From positions 30,353,857 to 30,417,856 of the forward strand of contig NW_022145604.1 in the NCBI RefSeq assembly GCF_000002235.5: DNA of 64,000 bases. The letters are read 5' to 3'. Of the stretch, positions 22,640 through 35,112 are shown piece by piece. This DNA is from Strongylocentrotus purpuratus (Eukaryota > Echinodermata > Echinoidea > Camarodonta > Strongylocentrotidae). The translations under genes and the position numbers were made by a program. Each line of letters begins with the position of its first letter. Within the stretch, counting starts at the first letter, position 1. The notes beneath the pieces were generated by a model. It saw only the letters and a program-made list of their open reading frames with translations, was not told the origin of the DNA and ran no database searches.

Positions 22640-23084
22640 TTAAAAGGTGCTCAACTTGCGAATGCACTTCTTTTTCCCCTTCCAGAATTTACGTGTGCAT
22701 TAGCAATGTTTTCGATAGGCCTCTGTAAGTCGAACCTTCTATCTTCGCTCTCAAACTTGGAGTGCCGTTACTAAGGCTCATCGGGTGATCTTCTATTCAC
22801 CGGAAATTGCTTTCAAAGTAGATATTTGCTTTGCTTTTTAGAGGTGATTGCAGGTAAATAAAGTGGAAGAAGCATTGTACGAGCTAAAAATAACGTTACC
22901 GTTCTTCAGATTACAAAATGCCGGACAAAATGCTTTATTCTCCAGAAGTACTGTATCATGATACGCTATACGAGCAGCAATTTCGTAAGCTCACAGTTCA
23001 AAACGCTATCATAATGTATAATAATAACAATATGTGGGATTTGAAAGGCGCCGAATCCACATGAAATAAAAATGCTCGAGACAC

Positions 23085-23430
23085 ACTTCAATTTCAATTC
23101 GCATTTATTTAATTCTCGATTAAAAATTACATTGATACAAAAGATACAAAATTATTCATAAACAAATTTAGAAAATGAAATGGGGAACTACATAAATAAA
23201 GCCCCTAGGCATTGTACAAGCATAGTTCCCAAAGCATTCATAGCATAATGTAAAGCAAAGATAAACAAAAACAAAGATAAAAACAAAACATTAATACAAA
23301 AGAAACAAAAAACAAAAAACATATAACACAAATATAAACATAAGAAAAATAACTATGCATATTTGAGATAAAGAAAATGCTTTAAAACAAAATTTGAAGG
23401 AATTAACTGACTTGCAATCAGAAACATCTT
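23085..23430 (-). mobile_element. LINE-like 3' end, minus strand
   Basis: Read on the minus strand, the segment ends GAATTAAATAAATGCG then GAATTGAAATTGAAG, the A-rich repeated tail expected of a non-LTR retroposon. The body to the right is A-rich without a reverse transcriptase. The 23431-24040 stretch beyond it is featureless AT-rich DNA. Confidence 0.4.
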
Positions 23431-24124
23431 TGGGGATGGAGTAAATCCCACATATTGTTATTATTATCAATTATGATATCGTTTTGAAGTGTGAACGACG
23501 AAATTTCTGTGCGTATAGCGTATCATGTTCAAGACACTTGCAAAATAATCGTGTAATGTATATAATTATATTTTTGCCCTGAGAGATCTAAATAAAAATT
23601 GAAGCCTGTAAAAATTTCGAGTTATTCAATCATCACCATTGCACAATCATACTTCTTGAGAAGGTGCACAAAATGGTACATGTTTACTATGTGAAAAATA
23701 TATTTCGAATTGTTTATGTTGTCGCGCTTCAGCAAAATGCTATTTTGACAAGAAAATCGTTCGATATTGATTGCCGTGTGCCATTTTTGTCCGTATAATC
23801 TTTATCCACATTTGCAACTTCAATCAATGTCCATATGTTGATGTTTCTTTTGATTTAATACACATCAATACATTTTATTAATTTTAGGAACTTTCCTATT
23901 CATATATTTCTTCCTCTAAATATTTGTCTTATCATTTAAAAATTATGAGACCTTCTCCAAAAAGAATTTGTTTGGAAGACTACTCATAAACATGAGCATC
24001 TCCTTGTTTTCTGGGAGCACATCCGTTCTTCCTGTATCCTCCTCACAGTCCGACGATTAACATGATTAATCTATTTCTCAGGACATCCCTCCATAATGTG
24101 CATTGAGTCCACGAGATTATGCTT

Positions 24125-24300
24125 TAAATACTACAAGAGCACCGTTGCAGATTATCTGTTTTAAGCACCTACCTCAAGGCTACTATAGCTTCTTTTTACC
24201 TCACTCAAGATATCTGTAGCGGCACCCCTTCTCTGTACGGGCTCTGCTTTCAAGATGTCAAGAGCATCGTTGCAGACTCCTTGTAAAAGCACCTCTAAGC
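24125..24300 (+). repeat. short diverged tandem repeat
   Basis: AAGAGCACCGTTGCAGA near 24130 and AAGAGCATCGTTGCAGA near 24261, each followed by a variable part and AAGCACCT, give two units about 130 bp apart. A third weak match (AAGAGCAATCTTGCA) is near 24640. Confidence 0.45.
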
Positions 24301-24302
24301 TA

Positions 24303-24560
24303 CGTCTCTCTCTCTCTCTCTCTTTCTCTTTCTTTCTCCCTTTTCTCCTTCACTCTCTCTCATTCTCTCTCTCTCTCTCTCTCACTTCTCCCTCTCTCTC
24401 TTTCTCTCTTTCTCTCTCCCTTGTCTCCTTCAATCTCTCTCATTCTCTCGCTCTCTACATCTCTCTCTCTCTTTCTCTCTCTCTCATTCTCTCTCTCCCT
24501 TCCTCTTCTCCTTCTCACACCCTCCCTCTTCCCCCACCCTCTCTCTCTCCCTCTCTCCAA
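24303..24560. repeat. (CT)n-rich pyrimidine tract
   Basis: CT runs with CCC and TTT interruptions, about 260 bp. The 24561-25200 flank has no gene. Confidence 0.9.
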
Positions 24561-25200
24561 TAAATGGCGTAATATTTTCCTCTTGGATCAGCTGCATAGT
24601 TGAACTTTCGTCCGGCATTCTCCTCATTAAACCTGATAAGAGCAATCTTGCAAAATGTGCATCTTGGCGGCTAGACCCCTGGAAGCATGAGCTCCTTATA
24701 GTTTCATGGTTTTGCAGGCAGAAACCTTTGTTAGTTATAATCGCTGAAGCAGTGTCTTCATTTTTCAGGGTAAATGACAACGCGCGTTGCACATTATGCA
24801 CCATTTGATGACGTAGTACTGCGTTACGACTGACGCAGCCTTGACGTGCCACGTGAGAATGACACTGTGATCATGAATGCAAATTGAAGAGTGCAAATAT
24901 TTCTTTGACTTGCAGACAGGTTGAGTTAACCCATTACCTACAGGACCCGGTTGGTTCATGTACTAAGCCTATGGGGGATAACAACATTCAGTAGTCAAAG
25001 GATTAATTGCCTTCACATGTTCGATTAGCGCAATCTAAATAACGCCTCGTGTTCAACAGGTATTAGCATTAATGCATAACTCAGGGTCTGAACTAGTTAC
25101 ACTGTAGACTAACTTACATTCACATTGTACCGTATCTACTTCAGTCAGCCATTGCTTTTAGCTGCTTTGCTTGAGCCAAGAAATGGCGTATTTTGTTTAA

Positions 25201-25942
25201 AGGTAGAGTTGAGTTCTGGTCATGCGATTGCATTGTAAAAGAAACGTTCTGGAATCGATCAGAAAAGGTTGATTATCTAGCATATAACTATTGATGTGTA
25301 CTGCAAGGTTCTGGAATCATTAAAATGATAAGAAATTCGGCCCAGTCTTGGTAAAGCGACAAGCACTGTACACAGAAAGATGTATATGGGACTACACAGA
25401 AATGTGGTTTTAAAATGTGGGCCTCACTTTTAAGCTGTTAATCACTTGTCATATTAACAATATGGAGGCATTTGAAGAGCCATGCTTTTCAGGGAACATT
25501 TTTCTCTCTGATGATGTTCTTTCCCAATTGCATAATAACAATAACAACACACACAAAATATTTTTTCAGTATCTTTGCCTCAGATTCTTAACAAAAGATT
25601 TAGCTCATGCTGCAATCATAATTATAAACCTTTAGGTCAGTCAGGAATCCCATGACTTTTACAAGTCGATTATCAAGATATTTATGATTGGAAATTGAAT
25701 TTCAAAAACCGTTTTCCCAACAGTTTTTTTATAACACTACAGTCTACTGGGTAAAATGAGTATGTTAAAACGGGTCACTCAAAGATTTTTTACTTTTTGG
25801 AGGCACTTCATCATCATTTTTGAAGCGCGATTTTTGTTTGTTTAGGGCTTCAATATTACACCATATCACATACACTGATAACACGTACGTAGAGCCATGC
25901 ATCTAAGATTTGTAAAACTGGAAACATTGTTAAACAATGCCT
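25201..25942 (+). mobile_element. composite TTAA-flanked element (family T3 left half, family T4 right half)
   Basis: TTAA precedes AGGTAGAG at 25197-25200, and TTAA follows ATGCCT at 25943-25946. The left ~350 bp match the repeats at 31743-32080 and, inverted, 36225-36417 (CATGCGATTGCATTGT, AATCGATCAGAAAAGG). The right ~385 bp match 45921-46302 and, inverted, 51588-51957 (TAGGTCAGTC, GTCACTCAAAGATTTT). So two separate families sit head to tail between one pair of TTAA sites. Confidence 0.65.
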
Positions 25943-25946
25943 TTAA

Positions 25947-27505
25947 GCGTATAATAAGAGTCTCTGCAAGCAGAGTCCAGTTCATCTTCAGATGAGGCAA
26001 AACGTCAGTACGCGGACCTCGTACACTCTCTCTGTGGTATAGCTATGTCAGCCTGCTTCTCGAGCAGACTTAGTTGACATAACATTAAAGTCGTCTGCAT
26101 TTTTTGCAGTCCGCTACTCGTGCGTAGGTATATTAGAATCATCTCGACGTCGCTTCTATCCATCTACTCGTTTAGAAGCCCACGTGCTGACAAATTAATG
26201 TATACTACCATGCCAGCTGATGTCATCGGCATATGTCGTAAACCCTGCTTGCTCCACTCCGCCGTACCTTGCGAGCGTATGACGGTGGCCGGGCCGGGTC
26301 GATGTAAAAATAGACAGAACTGTTGAGCAGGACCTTGTCTCCTAACTAAACATTCGACATTTGAGGTACCGGTGAGAGTTAAGATCTTAAGTGAAAGGGC
26401 AGCGAAAAGCAGCAGCTGAAGAGTTGTAGCCTTAACCGCAGAATTGAATATTCCTCCTCCACGAGTAGATAACGATTCATGTCGCGTTTTTGACATTTGA
26501 TAATGATAATCGATATTATTTTTTTCTTCTTATTTTGTTTGAATCCAGACTCGTGCATATTATAGATATTAAATAATAAAGAAGAATATACCTCAAACAT
26601 ACCAAAACATTGGTTATACTCTTCAATTTGTTAAATCTTAAGATTTTGGAGTGAAATGTTCAAAGGAGAATAACACGTTGATATCTACTGCAGATATCAA
26701 CGATGATTTGGTCTTATAATTCTTATTAATCAATATTAATTCATATCTGAGGCCAAGTTCTGTTTTAACAGATGAAACTTTGCAAAATTATAAACATAGG
26801 CCTATGCTTAATCTACCTTCGTCTGCATGTCCGGGGAAGGCTAGTCCCATTCTTGCTTCTAGAGATTGAGCAAGAATTCGTTTACAAAAAGAGAGAAAAA
26901 AACCATGTTCACATCTACTGAAGATTATGAATGATTAATGCGTCTGGATTTATTGAACAATAAATAATGGTGTTCCCTGCATAAGCATGATTGCATGGGA
27001 ACACGTATTGTCGATTAGGTCGCAAATTCTAAAGAGGCAATCAACCAGTGTCCTGCCCATATACCTCTTTTAGAGTTTCGAATAGCTAGATCGTTCACCG
27101 CCCCCGTGTTTATTTTTTGTAATAGTTTTTTTTTAACAACTATCCTTTGACTTATATACGCTCATGTATACGAGGAAGAATAACCCATGTAATTAGTTGA
27201 CAAATAGCTAAGTAAGGTTTTATGAATATGGTCGAGGCCCAGTCATAATAATGTACATGTATATTGTCAAGTCTTGCCACATGCCACAATGACGCCCAAC
27301 GATGCGACTTATACCACTCGATAATCATGATGTCCGTCGCACAGGAGGCTTCAATTGCGTCATTTTCTAGTACGCTAATCAAACCATTAAAGGAAATTAG
27401 CGCATGCGCCAGAAAAAATCAGCACAATGTTTACGTTTTTCATTTCGCATTCACTATACATTGGATGTAACTCTCAGATGGGCAGGCCTTATGGGACGTC
27501 AAAAA
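25947..27505. other. intergenic DNA with a small perfect hairpin
   Basis: No gene recognised. CGTTGATATCT and its complement pair around 5 nt at 26676-26702. Confidence 0.4.
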
Positions 27506-27760
27506 CCAAATTTGCTGACGCAATCCTACGTCAGCAAAATGGCGCCATGACTGTATGCAAAGGACTTTACCGATGCGAGAGGATTTATTCCTCTTACCTC
27601 GCTTCGCACCCCGCAAAAATAGCAGCATACCAATCCCTGATTTCACGCTCGTCCTCATTGTTGCGTCCATCCAAGCCACTTTATCCATCTTCAACAGCTT
27701 CGGATAGTGAGCAGATTTGAAAAAGAACGTTACCACTACCACCAAAGAACGTGAGTGGGT
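27506..27760 (+). promoter_or_regulatory. possible promoter with paired CRE-like sites and a YY1-like site
   Basis: GCTGACG and CGTCAGC half-sites face each other 8 nt apart at about 27516-27537, directly followed by AAAATGGCGCC, which resembles a YY1 site. The next 200 bp are GC-balanced, and a donor-like AAC|GTGAGT lies near 27750. Function is inferred from motif clustering only. Confidence 0.25.
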
Positions 27761-28231
27761 TCATGCGTCGCGCGTTAGCCCCTTTCTAACGCGCAATGGA
27801 GCGTCCGCTATCTCTGTGCGGTTTATACATGGTGGGCGAAACCCGCAGTGCTGTGATTTGTGACATATGAGATAGAGGAATCGGGTCTGAAGGACAGTGG
27901 GTACATGATAAGGCTTTACCATATTGGATATCACTAACCTTGAACGTGAAGTGATGCGCTATGTGGGAGATCCTCTCAGACAGGTCTAGTCTGCATCTTC
28001 AGACGTTAAATAAGGAGTTAAGAGACTAGGAAGACGGTGTCGAGGATTCGGGGCAAATGTTGACTTTAATTTTTCATGGAATGGTTTAACTATCTTGGCA
28101 GTGTTCGAGTACATGTTTCAACAGTACAATCTTATAGGCTGACCTTATGGAAGAGAATATCATCTTCTTTAAAGGGATATTTCAGAATTATGTTGGATTG
28201 ACAAGGCAATATCACTGTGAATCTTTTGTAA

Positions 28232-28242
28232 AGGTGGATGAA

Positions 28243-28287
<45 letters not shown>
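28232..28287. repeat. (GA)n microsatellite
   Basis: About 28 GA units with one AAAG interruption. The 27761-28231 and 28288-29699 flanks have no recognised gene; a poly-C run lies at 28385-28400. Confidence 0.9.
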
Positions 28288-29707
28288 TGAGGCAATATGA
28301 CAAGAAGATGATAATACTCCATTCACGCACTGGACGGAATTGTTACATCGAATTCCATCAACCCAATTAGTACGGCGATCCTCACCCCCCCCCCCCCCCC
28401 GCCATGATATAAATGTCCCGCCATTTTCTCGACCTATACATTGACGTCACTGGTTAATGCTTTATATTGTGACTATTTCGATAGTGTATTTTCATGAAGA
28501 TATATCAATATTGAAATAATGCACTTGCTACAGTCGATAGCTGTTGGAATTCTCAGTCATCTCAGTTTGTCTGAAATTCCATCTATCCTTAAGGGTCTGA
28601 AAGGCGACTACCTGTTAGTGCTGCACTGTGAATCCCTAGCCTAGATCTCTGGCAGGAGTCATTCAAATAAAAAGCTAAAATCCTCATTCTGGGGCAAAAT
28701 ATTTGTCTCCGTACTCCACGGTGAAGTTCTTCTAAGTAATGTTGACATACTTTTTTATACGGCGGTGTGCTAAAGGATACTGGCTTATCCGACCGATAAC
28801 TTGATAAATCTAAAATTGACAAATTTTATAAAACCATGTTTCTATAGATAGCTATAGTTAATCTGATTCTAACATTTGAAAAATATAGGTTAGAAAGATA
28901 TAGTCTCTCAATGTTTGTATTATGGAGTTAAAGTGAATCGTTTCTAAAAACATGTTATTACCAATACACTCAGATACTGGCAGTACTTGATAAAATGTAT
29001 AATCTAAACATTTAGGTAATCGTATCTGAAAATATCTAATCCGAATAAATTTGTGTTTGTGGATGGATCCATGGTGTGCCGTTGATTCTTCTTGAACTTA
29101 CTCACTGATGATGGGAAGAATTTTTTAAATTCCGTTGCTGCTCCTGCTAAACTGTTGTTGTTGTGTTTTTTAATCATTTCTATCTATAACGTAGAAACGA
29201 TGCTATATAATGCTTTGTTGATAAATTCTAAGCACTTGGTTCTAATTTCGTGCTTTTCCAGTGATAGTTCCCAGCACAGATTCATATCAGAACCCTCGCC
29301 TGGCCGGGCCCATTATTTGGTCGCCATTTTCATCTCATTCTGTCAAGGGTTTGATGAGGTCACTTAACTTGACCTCAAGGAAAGCAATAGGTTAAAGACT
29401 CCGTGTGAGATTGGCTGGGTGACTCCTTGAGTGGTCCAGCAAGTAGCCATCTTAGTTATCAGTCTCGTAAATTGAAGCGAATCTTCTTAGGTCACTACGC
29501 AATGTACAATTTATAAGAGAGCAGAGATTCGTATAGGATCAGCACTCTTTGTTTGGTGTAGATTGCCCTTAATCAATGTCAAATCAATGATGAAAAGCCG
29601 ATCCGGGTTTCAGAGAATTGGAGAGGTGCACTTTATGTTTTATCGCTATCTGTATCTTCAGAGTGGCACTTTGTCTGTTCTGGATACCATTATGTAAGTG
29701 GCGTACT

Positions 29708-29949
29708 CAGTGGCGGATCCAGGGGGGGGCCCGGGGGGCCCGGGCCCGGGCCCCCCCCCTTGAGAAAAAAATCATGTAAAATCACGTGATTTTTACCTTT
29801 TTTGGGGGTTGGGCCCCCCCCCTGGCGCTCAAGGGGGGGGGTGCAAATTGAAATTTTTTTGAGGATCAAAAAAAAAAAATGTGCTCACTACCCCCCCCCC
29901 CCCCCCCACTGAGCGAATTTTTGGCCGGCGCGTTTTTCAAATTTTCGGG

Positions 29950-29989
<40 letters not shown>

Positions 29990-30122
29990 CGCTCTGTACA
30001 ATTGTGGCTCTGTACCCCCCCCCCACTGAGCGACTTTTCGGCCGGCGCGATTTTCAAATTTTCGGGAGCAAAAAAAAAAAAAGTTGGGCCCCCTCCCCTA
30101 AGAAATCCTGGATCCGCGCCTG
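29708..30122 (-). mobile_element. hAT-type MITE H2 with 8-bp target duplication and an internal duplication
   Basis: Ends CAGTGGCGGATCCAGG and, inverted, CAGGCGCGGATCCAGG, flanked by the direct repeat GGCGTACT (29700-29707, 30123-30130). It is an inverted relative of 9585-9909, with the same homopolymer-laden interior. It is about 90 bp longer because the module CACTGAGCGA through TTTTCGGGAGC plus a poly-A run occurs twice (about 29908 and 30021). Confidence 0.85.
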
Positions 30123-30227
30123 GGCGTACTAGGTATCTAGCATATAGGGTGATGCGTACCCCCTCCCCTCTCCCCCGTTTGAACAACTTCACATCGTTCT
30201 TCATCTTTGCTTTGATGATAATCCTTC

Positions 30228-30345
30228 TATGCTAGAGCGCTGGATAAACGGCAGCTAGGCTAAAGCTGGGGTAATAATAAATGCGCCTCGGAACAGAATT
30301 ATCTAGATAGACGGCGCTATAGAAATGCCTATTATTATTATTATC
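30228..30345 (+). mobile_element. SINE tail fragment
   Basis: TAGAGCGCTGGATAAACGGC, AAAGCTGGGGTAATAATAA, ACGGCGCTATAGAAATGCC and a TTA run match the 3' half of the SINEs at 1263 and 52257. No head. The 30346-31742 stretch after it has no recognised gene. Confidence 0.6.
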
Positions 30346-31742
30346 ATTAATATTAATGTTATTTTAATACACTAATTTGAAGTTGAAATTGAAGTTGAAT
30401 GCATATGGCAATTGGGTGGACCATGTCTATTAATACGTCCCCCCCCCCCTCCCTCTCAATTACTGGGAGGTTTCCACACCTGTGCACATGGTCCATCAAT
30501 GTCTGGATATGCCGCTAAACTTGTCTTTTACTATTTGACGATTGTGATTATTAAGGGCGTCTTTTGAAGGACGGCATATATCGGTTTTATCAGTGCTTCA
30601 GACCAAGGAAGTCCAAGCACTACCTCCTTGTTCATACCAAGTGCACTATCTACTTTTAACGTTCTGTTTTGACATTCATTATCACTAATTGTTGTAATAC
30701 AACCGTGACAAAACACAGCATCGTGGCTTCGTCTCTAAAACATTGTGTCATCTATTTATCTTTCTCATAAACTGAAGCGGTTCTCCGTGGGTTGCAACAC
30801 CGTCTTGAGTAAGTGGAATTTGTTTACATGTAAATTATACAGATATACAAACAGAGCAAACGGTTAAGAGTGAATTGTTTTAGATTGCTCTCGACCGATG
30901 TGAAATCCAGATGGAAATGCAGAATTTTGTTGAGATGTATTTCGTTTATCTTGAGGTACACTTTAACTGTTACAATGGTTATCGCCGTCTATCTTCGAAG
31001 AGCCACTTTGTCAAATCGGTCGACCTCTCAAGATGTTGTGTTTACGTGACTATAAGAATATCGGCAGATAGTCCGACTATTACTCTCAAGATGTATCTAT
31101 ATAGTATTCTTCCAACATCATAGTTCTAGTTTATTGAAGTACTTTTATCGAAATGAATTTAATTGGAACCTTCTTTTTTTGCTGATGCTTGTAATTAGAA
31201 AGTGATCGTCTCGTCGATTATTGGTATCATTCATGTAATCTTTAAATTTAATAAACGAAGGTGAGGTGCAAAGTTTAATTCATACCTAAAGAATAATGTT
31301 TGACTGATATTTTGAACATTATATGAAAAAACTCAGACAATAAAAATACCCCTGCAAAGAACTGTTTTCACCGGGTCCTGTATCATCATCAAAATTAATC
31401 ATTGTGAAATTATATAGTGCTTTATACATCGACCATATTATTTATATTGATAATTCGAGAATACTGTTTTAGGAGGAAACTGTTGCAACGAAACGCTGGA
31501 AAGGAATACATAACCTTATCTTTCTTTAACTTCATCCCCTCCTACTGACAGCTCGATAATAAACTATATTTTAGGAGGAAAATGCATGACAAAGGCAAGT
31601 GTATTTGTAAGGGGTAGATAGATGGATTTTGGATTTATTTCCACGGTTTTCATTCACTATCAGACACAATCTACTCCCATTAGCCGGATATGCATGCATG
31701 GCGCTCCCCTGATTCAAAGTGCATTAGAGATTCGATGCTAAA

Positions 31743-32080
31743 GATGAAGTTGAGTTCTGGTCATGCGATTGCATTGTGAAAGAAACGTTGTGGAATCGAT
31801 CAGAAAAGGTCGACCATCTAGCATTATATTGATGTGTCCGGCAAGGTTGTGGAATCATCAAAATGATAAGAAATATGGCCCAGTCTTGTTAAAGGTACAA
31901 GCACTGTGCACAGAAAGATATATATGGGACTATACGAACATGTGGCGTAAAAATCCGTCCCGACTTTTATGCTTTTACATGCCATATTCAGAATATAAAG
32001 GCATTTGAAGAGCCATGCTTTCCAAGGAACATTGTTAATCTGATGTTCTTCCATATTTGCATAATAAAAATGATAAAGCT
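31743..32080 (+). mobile_element. TTAA family T3, partial copy
   Basis: It shares CTGGTCATGCGATTGCATTG, AATCGATCAGAAAAGG, GGCCCAGTCTTG and GAAGAGCCATGCTTT in order with 25201-25550. The left border is CTAAAGATG rather than a clean TTAA, and the right border is not defined. Confidence 0.6.
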
Positions 32081-32995
32081 CACAATTTATTTTCACCTCT
32101 TCCAAGAACTCAATCTTCTCTTTAAAGACAAGGACGAGAGCTTGTCAAGTTGATTAGGAAACGGAATAATATTGTGAACTTTCTCATTCTTTTTCCTCCG
32201 ATAAACATATATATATAGGAAGAATGTCACAGTAGAAATGATCACAGTGGAAATGACCTTTGGGGGGATGGTAAAAAGTGACATTGGTTAACATATAATT
32301 CTGACAAGGGGCATGAAATTGTCCAAGTTATAAAGGATTCTTAAGTGCCATCATCGGTGGCGCCGGCCCTCAGACCGCTGATTTTCTTTCTGTACAATTA
32401 TGAAAACTAACATGAATATAATTTTATTAATAATTATATTACCCAGAGAGTAATTGACATTAATGAAATTTGATGTAGGGCATTTACTTTATTTCGATTA
32501 AAAAGATCAATCGAAGGTCGTCACTCTCCACACATTAGTGCACATCGAAGATATCCATTGGGTCTTAAAGCTAATGTTGAGCTCTGGTATGGGCATCGTA
32601 TGTCGAGAGAACATGGCTATAATACATTCTGGATTGTTCATCCTGCAGTAGATTGATTGTTTGAACCAGTAAAATAAAAACAACCTCATGAAAACTCGCT
32701 GGAAATCATCTTCAATAAAAACCACAACTGTCATTTGCACATAGTGGCCTGTGTAAAGCACAATGTGTCGGGCCTATTTGACTAATTTCCCTAACTTTCT
32801 ATGCTCAATACTTAGCCCCTATACATTTTCTACCAAAATCGTTTGGCATGTGTCATTTATATTCAATCTTGAACATTCAGTGTAAGTTTCGTTGAAATTC
32901 TGTGGGAACTTATTTTCTATGATAACCAGAACTCAAGCTTATCTTTAAACTGCCTAATTTGTACACTATGTCGCAACATAGACTTTGATGGTTTC
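32081..32995. other. intergenic DNA, no gene recognised
   Basis: AT-rich, with a small CACAGTxGAAATGA duplication near 32227-32255. Confidence 0.4.
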
Positions 32996-33235
32996 ATAAT
33001 AATAATAATAATAAAGACATTTTTATAGCGCGACATATCCACCCAGAGGGTGCTCAAGGCGCTTACAATGATCGAGCTACATAATATACTTAAATACAAT
33101 TTTATTTACAATACATTACACATTACACATAAAAAAGGAAGAAGATGATATTAGTTAAAGTTGGCCATTAGATAAGTTTTCAGGCTGGCCTTGAAACTAT
33201 CTACTGATTTACAGTCCTTAATACTTAATATATAG
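32996..33235 (-). mobile_element. retroposon-like repeat R3 copy 2
   Basis: (AAT)n, TTTTTATAGCGCGACATAT, CCACCCAGAGGGTGCTCAAG and GCGCTTACAATG, then an AT-rich body and TTTTCAGGCTGGCCTTGAA. Same layout as 18868-19075; longer and better kept here. Confidence 0.55.
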
Positions 33236-33483
33236 ATTTCTATTTCGTTTATAGTTAGCATGGTTAGTATTCCGTATATTTTCGATCAATTCAGAACAGG
33301 TTTAAGAGGGCGTGCTGGTCCAGTGGGAGAAATGACAGTGTACTGTTTTCGTAACAGGGAGGTTAACGTTCGCAACCCAACTTGATGCGTTAGGTGTCCC
33401 TTTGTAAACCATTAATTGTTGATCTTGTTCATTATCTATTGAGTCATATATTTGCTTTCTGAGCAGTGAGGTAAAACCGAGTC

Positions 33484-33675
33484 ATCATCCTCATCATGTT
33501 CATCATCACTACTACCACCACCACCACCATCTTAATTATCATATTCAGCATCAATATAATCATCATTATTATTATCATCGTTGTCACCGTTATCATTATG
33601 ATCATAATCATCAACATCAACAGCATCAACATCAACACCATCGTCATCATCCTCATCATCCTCCTCACCATCATC

Positions 33676-33706
<31 letters not shown>

Positions 33707-34160
33707 CCAACACTGTCGTCATAATCATCATCATTATCATCACCATCATTATCAACCTCATATTACCGCTACCACCACCATCACAACCATCACCACCATC
33801 ACAATCCTCATCCTCATTATCATCATCTTTATCATTATCACCATCATCACAACCACCGCAACCTCTACCTGTAACCATCACCATCATAATCATCATCATA
33901 TTACTGCTACCATCACTCTCATCATCACCACCACTGTCATCATCACTCTCCTCATCACCATTATTATAAACCTCAACATCTCCACCATCATCATCCTCAT
34001 AATCATCGTCTTTATTATTATCATCATCACCACCACCAACGCAACCACTACCATCACCACCACCACTGCCTCCACTGCCATCATCACCACTACTGCAACC
34101 ACTACCATCACCACCATCACCACCACCATCATCCTCATCACCAACATCACTATCACATAC
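33484..34160. repeat. (CAT)n/(CAC)n trinucleotide array, ~680 bp
   Basis: Almost continuous ATC, ACC and ATT triplets. Ile/Thr/Ser ORFs on plus and Met/Val ORFs on minus are artefacts. A second array of the same kind is at 46655-46994. Confidence 0.95.
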
Positions 34161-34691
34161 GGCCGGATATTAAGCCGGCAAGACATACTCTAGGGAGAGG
34201 AGTATTATGGAACTGGACCAGACAGCGTATAACCTTTGGGGGCACTCTTTTGCGTTAATCACTTGCCGATTTGGCAAAATGCAAGCAGAGAATCATAATA
34301 AACCAAGTGATACTCTCTTATAAAGCCAGAGAAAATCTGGCAGAAGATGAACTCATCAACGATACTCCGTAGAATGGCACGATATCGATACTCCACGCCC
34401 GAAGCAAAAATGTCGCCGTTATCTGTCGATGTCAGAAGTATGCGAGTTTTACTTTCAGAAGCACGTATACAGGGTGCGATTCAAACCCTTCTTGCCGTTC
34501 TACTCTCATCTGTGTTCGTGTAAATGATACAAAGAAGGTATTATGATTTCTATATTCTGGATAACTGAAGAATTTTAAACGCATAATGTTTTTCTTAATT
34601 TGGGTGGGTTTGGCTCTGTTTTTTTGTTGTTGTGAAAACGGAAATTTAATAATAGATTATTAACGGTGAAAATGTATATACAGACCAAAGT

Positions 34692-35112
34692 GAAGGCCTG
34701 GTCACAACGATGCCACAACACGACAGTAAATTTGGGCTTATCGTAGGTCATCGAGGGTCATCGCAAGACATGCCTAAGACATTTTGAGTATCTTGGACAT
34801 CCACCTTTTTTGTTCTACGATTTTTGAGGTATCTAAAATTGTATGTCTTGTGGCTGACGTGAGTCGTACGAGACGGAGACGGGAGACGGGCGCGTGAGCG
34901 TTCCACGAGTGACCCATGACTGATTTGCGACAGTCGTACGATCTGATTACGTGCAAAACAGCCCCGATAATACCCGACAACTGTCGATGGTTCCACGACT
35001 GTCGCACTACTGACTTGCGACACACCCACAACATAACCACAACATGTCTTGTTTTTCTGACGCGTTCCCATCGCCAAACCATGTTTAATATGTCCTAGCC
35101 CTTGTGACCACT
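34692..35112. mobile_element. candidate MITE with TGGTCACAA ends
   Basis: AGGCCTGGTCACAACG at the left and the inverted GAGTGGTCACAAGGGC at the right. The interior is CG-rich relative to its flanks and contains several ACGACTGTCG / CGACAGTCGT mirrored words. No target duplication found. Confidence 0.4.

Noticed and set aside
33444-34186. Long Ile/Thr and Met/Val ORFs on both strands
   Set aside because: They are translations of the CAT/CAC trinucleotide array; every frame of such a repeat stays open.
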